Below are positions 63,425 through 64,000 of a stretch of DNA of 64,000 nucleotides, one piece after another. Positions within the stretch are counted from its first letter, which is position 1, and each line of letters starts with the position of its first letter. Source of the DNA: Cupriavidus nantongensis (lineage in GTDB: Bacteria; Pseudomonadota; Gammaproteobacteria; Burkholderiales; Burkholderiaceae); assembly GCF_001598055.1 (NCBI RefSeq), contig NZ_CP014845.1, positions 310,001 through 374,000 of the forward strand, given 5' to 3'. Both the position numbers and the translations under genes were made by a program. Below the pieces are notes generated by a model. The model was not told the origin of the DNA, did not search any database, and saw only the letters and a program-made list of their open reading frames with translations.

Positions 63425-64000
63425 TCAGAACGCCCAGCACGAGCAGCCGAGCGCGCCCCAGAAGGTGCTTTCGTCCGAGGTCGGCACGCTGGAAGTCCAG
63501 GCCCTGGCATGCGCATGGCCGTGCACGCCGCAGCTGCTGGCGCAGCCGCACGCGGTGTTCATCGCCAGCTTGCGTGCCTGCGGCCGCGGCTGGTAGCCGC
63601 CCACATGCCGCACCGGCGACCAGTCCGGCATCGGCGGCGGGATCTGCGGCGACAGCTTGCTGAAGTCGCCGTCGGCATAGACCACCTTGCCGCCAAGGAC
63701 GGTCAGCACCGAGGCGATGTCCTGGATCTCTTCGCCCGGCACGCTGAAGTAATCCGCCGACAGCACCGCCAGGTCGGCCAACTGGCCCACCTTGATCTGC
63801 CCCTTCTTGCCGACTTCGGACGAGAACCAGGTATTGGCCTCGGTCCACAGCCGCAGCGCGGTCTCGCGGTCGAGCAAGTTGGCCTGCGGGTACATCGGCA
63901 TGCCGCCCACGGTCTTGCCGGTGGTCAGCCAGTACAGCGACACCCACGGGTTGTACGAGGCCACGCGCGTGGCATCGGTGCCGGCGCCGACCTTGACGCC
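63425..64000 (-). CDS. Amidohydrolase (YtcJ-like), C-terminal part with Cys/His-rich tail
   Basis: Runs off the right edge; only the last 191 codons are seen. VGAGTDATRVASYNPW carries the last metal-binding aspartate of the amidohydrolase barrel. The C-terminal beta sandwich is typical (GQLADLAVLSADYFSVPGEE, TVLGGKVVYADGDF). After it comes an unusual 45-residue tail with C-x-C-x3-C, then HGHAHA, and a final C-x-C before the end (CSCWAF). The substrate is unknown. Upstream in transcription of DoxX, MFS, XapX and porin. Confidence 0.9.
   Translation of the reverse strand, partial: GVKVGAGTDATRVASYNPWVSLYWLTTGKTVGGMPMYPQANLLDRETALRLWTEANTWFSSEVGKKGQIKVGQLADLAVLSADYFSVPGEEIQDIASVLTVLGGKVVYADGDFSKLSPQIPPPMPDWSPVRHVGGYQPRPQARKLAMNTACGCASSCGVHGHAHARAWTSSVPTSDESTFWGALGCSCWAF

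Overview
The window is G+C-rich DNA from a beta-proteobacterium of the order Burkholderiales, most likely Cupriavidus. The pointers are a dmp-type phenol meta-cleavage operon, orphan Bug/TctC binding proteins, family III CoA-transferases, fliLMNOPQR next to acnB, and strong Burkholderiales character in nearly every protein. The genus call comes from recognition, not from a search. No rRNA, tRNA, CRISPR array, prophage or insertion sequence was seen.

Layout. (1) 1-6624, + strand: the distal half of a phenol/catechol meta-cleavage operon: ferredoxin C-terminus, catechol 2,3-dioxygenase, hydroxymuconic semialdehyde dehydrogenase, oxopentenoate hydratase, oxalocrotonate decarboxylase, tautomerase, acetaldehyde dehydrogenase, aldolase. 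The hydrolase dmpD is absent from this stretch. (2) 6.9-9.6 kb: a chemoreceptor and a PLP-dependent dehydratase. (3) 9.6-15 kb: a LysR regulator divergent from an acyl-CoA dehydrogenase, an unrecognised 363-residue protein, a family III CoA-transferase and a Bug protein. (4) rtcB. (5) 16.4-20.9 kb, - strand: fliLMNOPQR, encoding the flagellar switch and export gate. (6) acnB with a clear operator and terminator, then a glutathione transferase, a sorbosone-dehydrogenase-like lipoprotein, an EamA transporter and a methyltransferase. (7) 28.2-31 kb: an A+T-richer accessory patch with an orphan HsdR-N-type nuclease, a small secreted protein and a vapBC pair. (8) 31-41 kb: LysR, acyl-CoA dehydrogenase, a CzcCBA-type heavy-metal RND efflux operon, an exported cysteine-repeat protein and a CsbD protein. 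(9) 41.2-43.6 kb: a GntR regulator and a thiamine-diphosphate enzyme. (10) 43.8-52 kb: a CoA-dependent catabolic cluster (Bug, DUF35 protein, thiolase-like protein, FadJ-like fusion, crotonase, TetR, acyl-CoA ligase). (11) A YddG-type exporter. (12) 53-59.4 kb: TetR, alkyl sulfatase, alcohol dehydrogenase, Bug, CoA-transferase. (13) 59.4-64 kb, - strand: a receiver protein, porin, XapX, MFS, DoxX, and the start-truncated end of an amidohydrolase.

How the genes fit together. Most of the window is modular catabolism of aromatic and organic acids. Each module carries its own regulator and often a periplasmic binding protein. The operator candidates are unusually clear: three related palindromes before the 49.7 kb TetR gene, a perfect 16-bp palindrome before the 53.8 kb TetR/sulfatase pair, a 6-11-6 dyad before the 10.6 kb operon, and a TATAAGA-repeat palindrome before acnB. 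The least explained items are the 363-residue protein, the thiolase-like/DUF35 pair without a thiolase cysteine, the crotonase lacking both catalytic glutamates, the CX10C repeat protein and the orphan nuclease.
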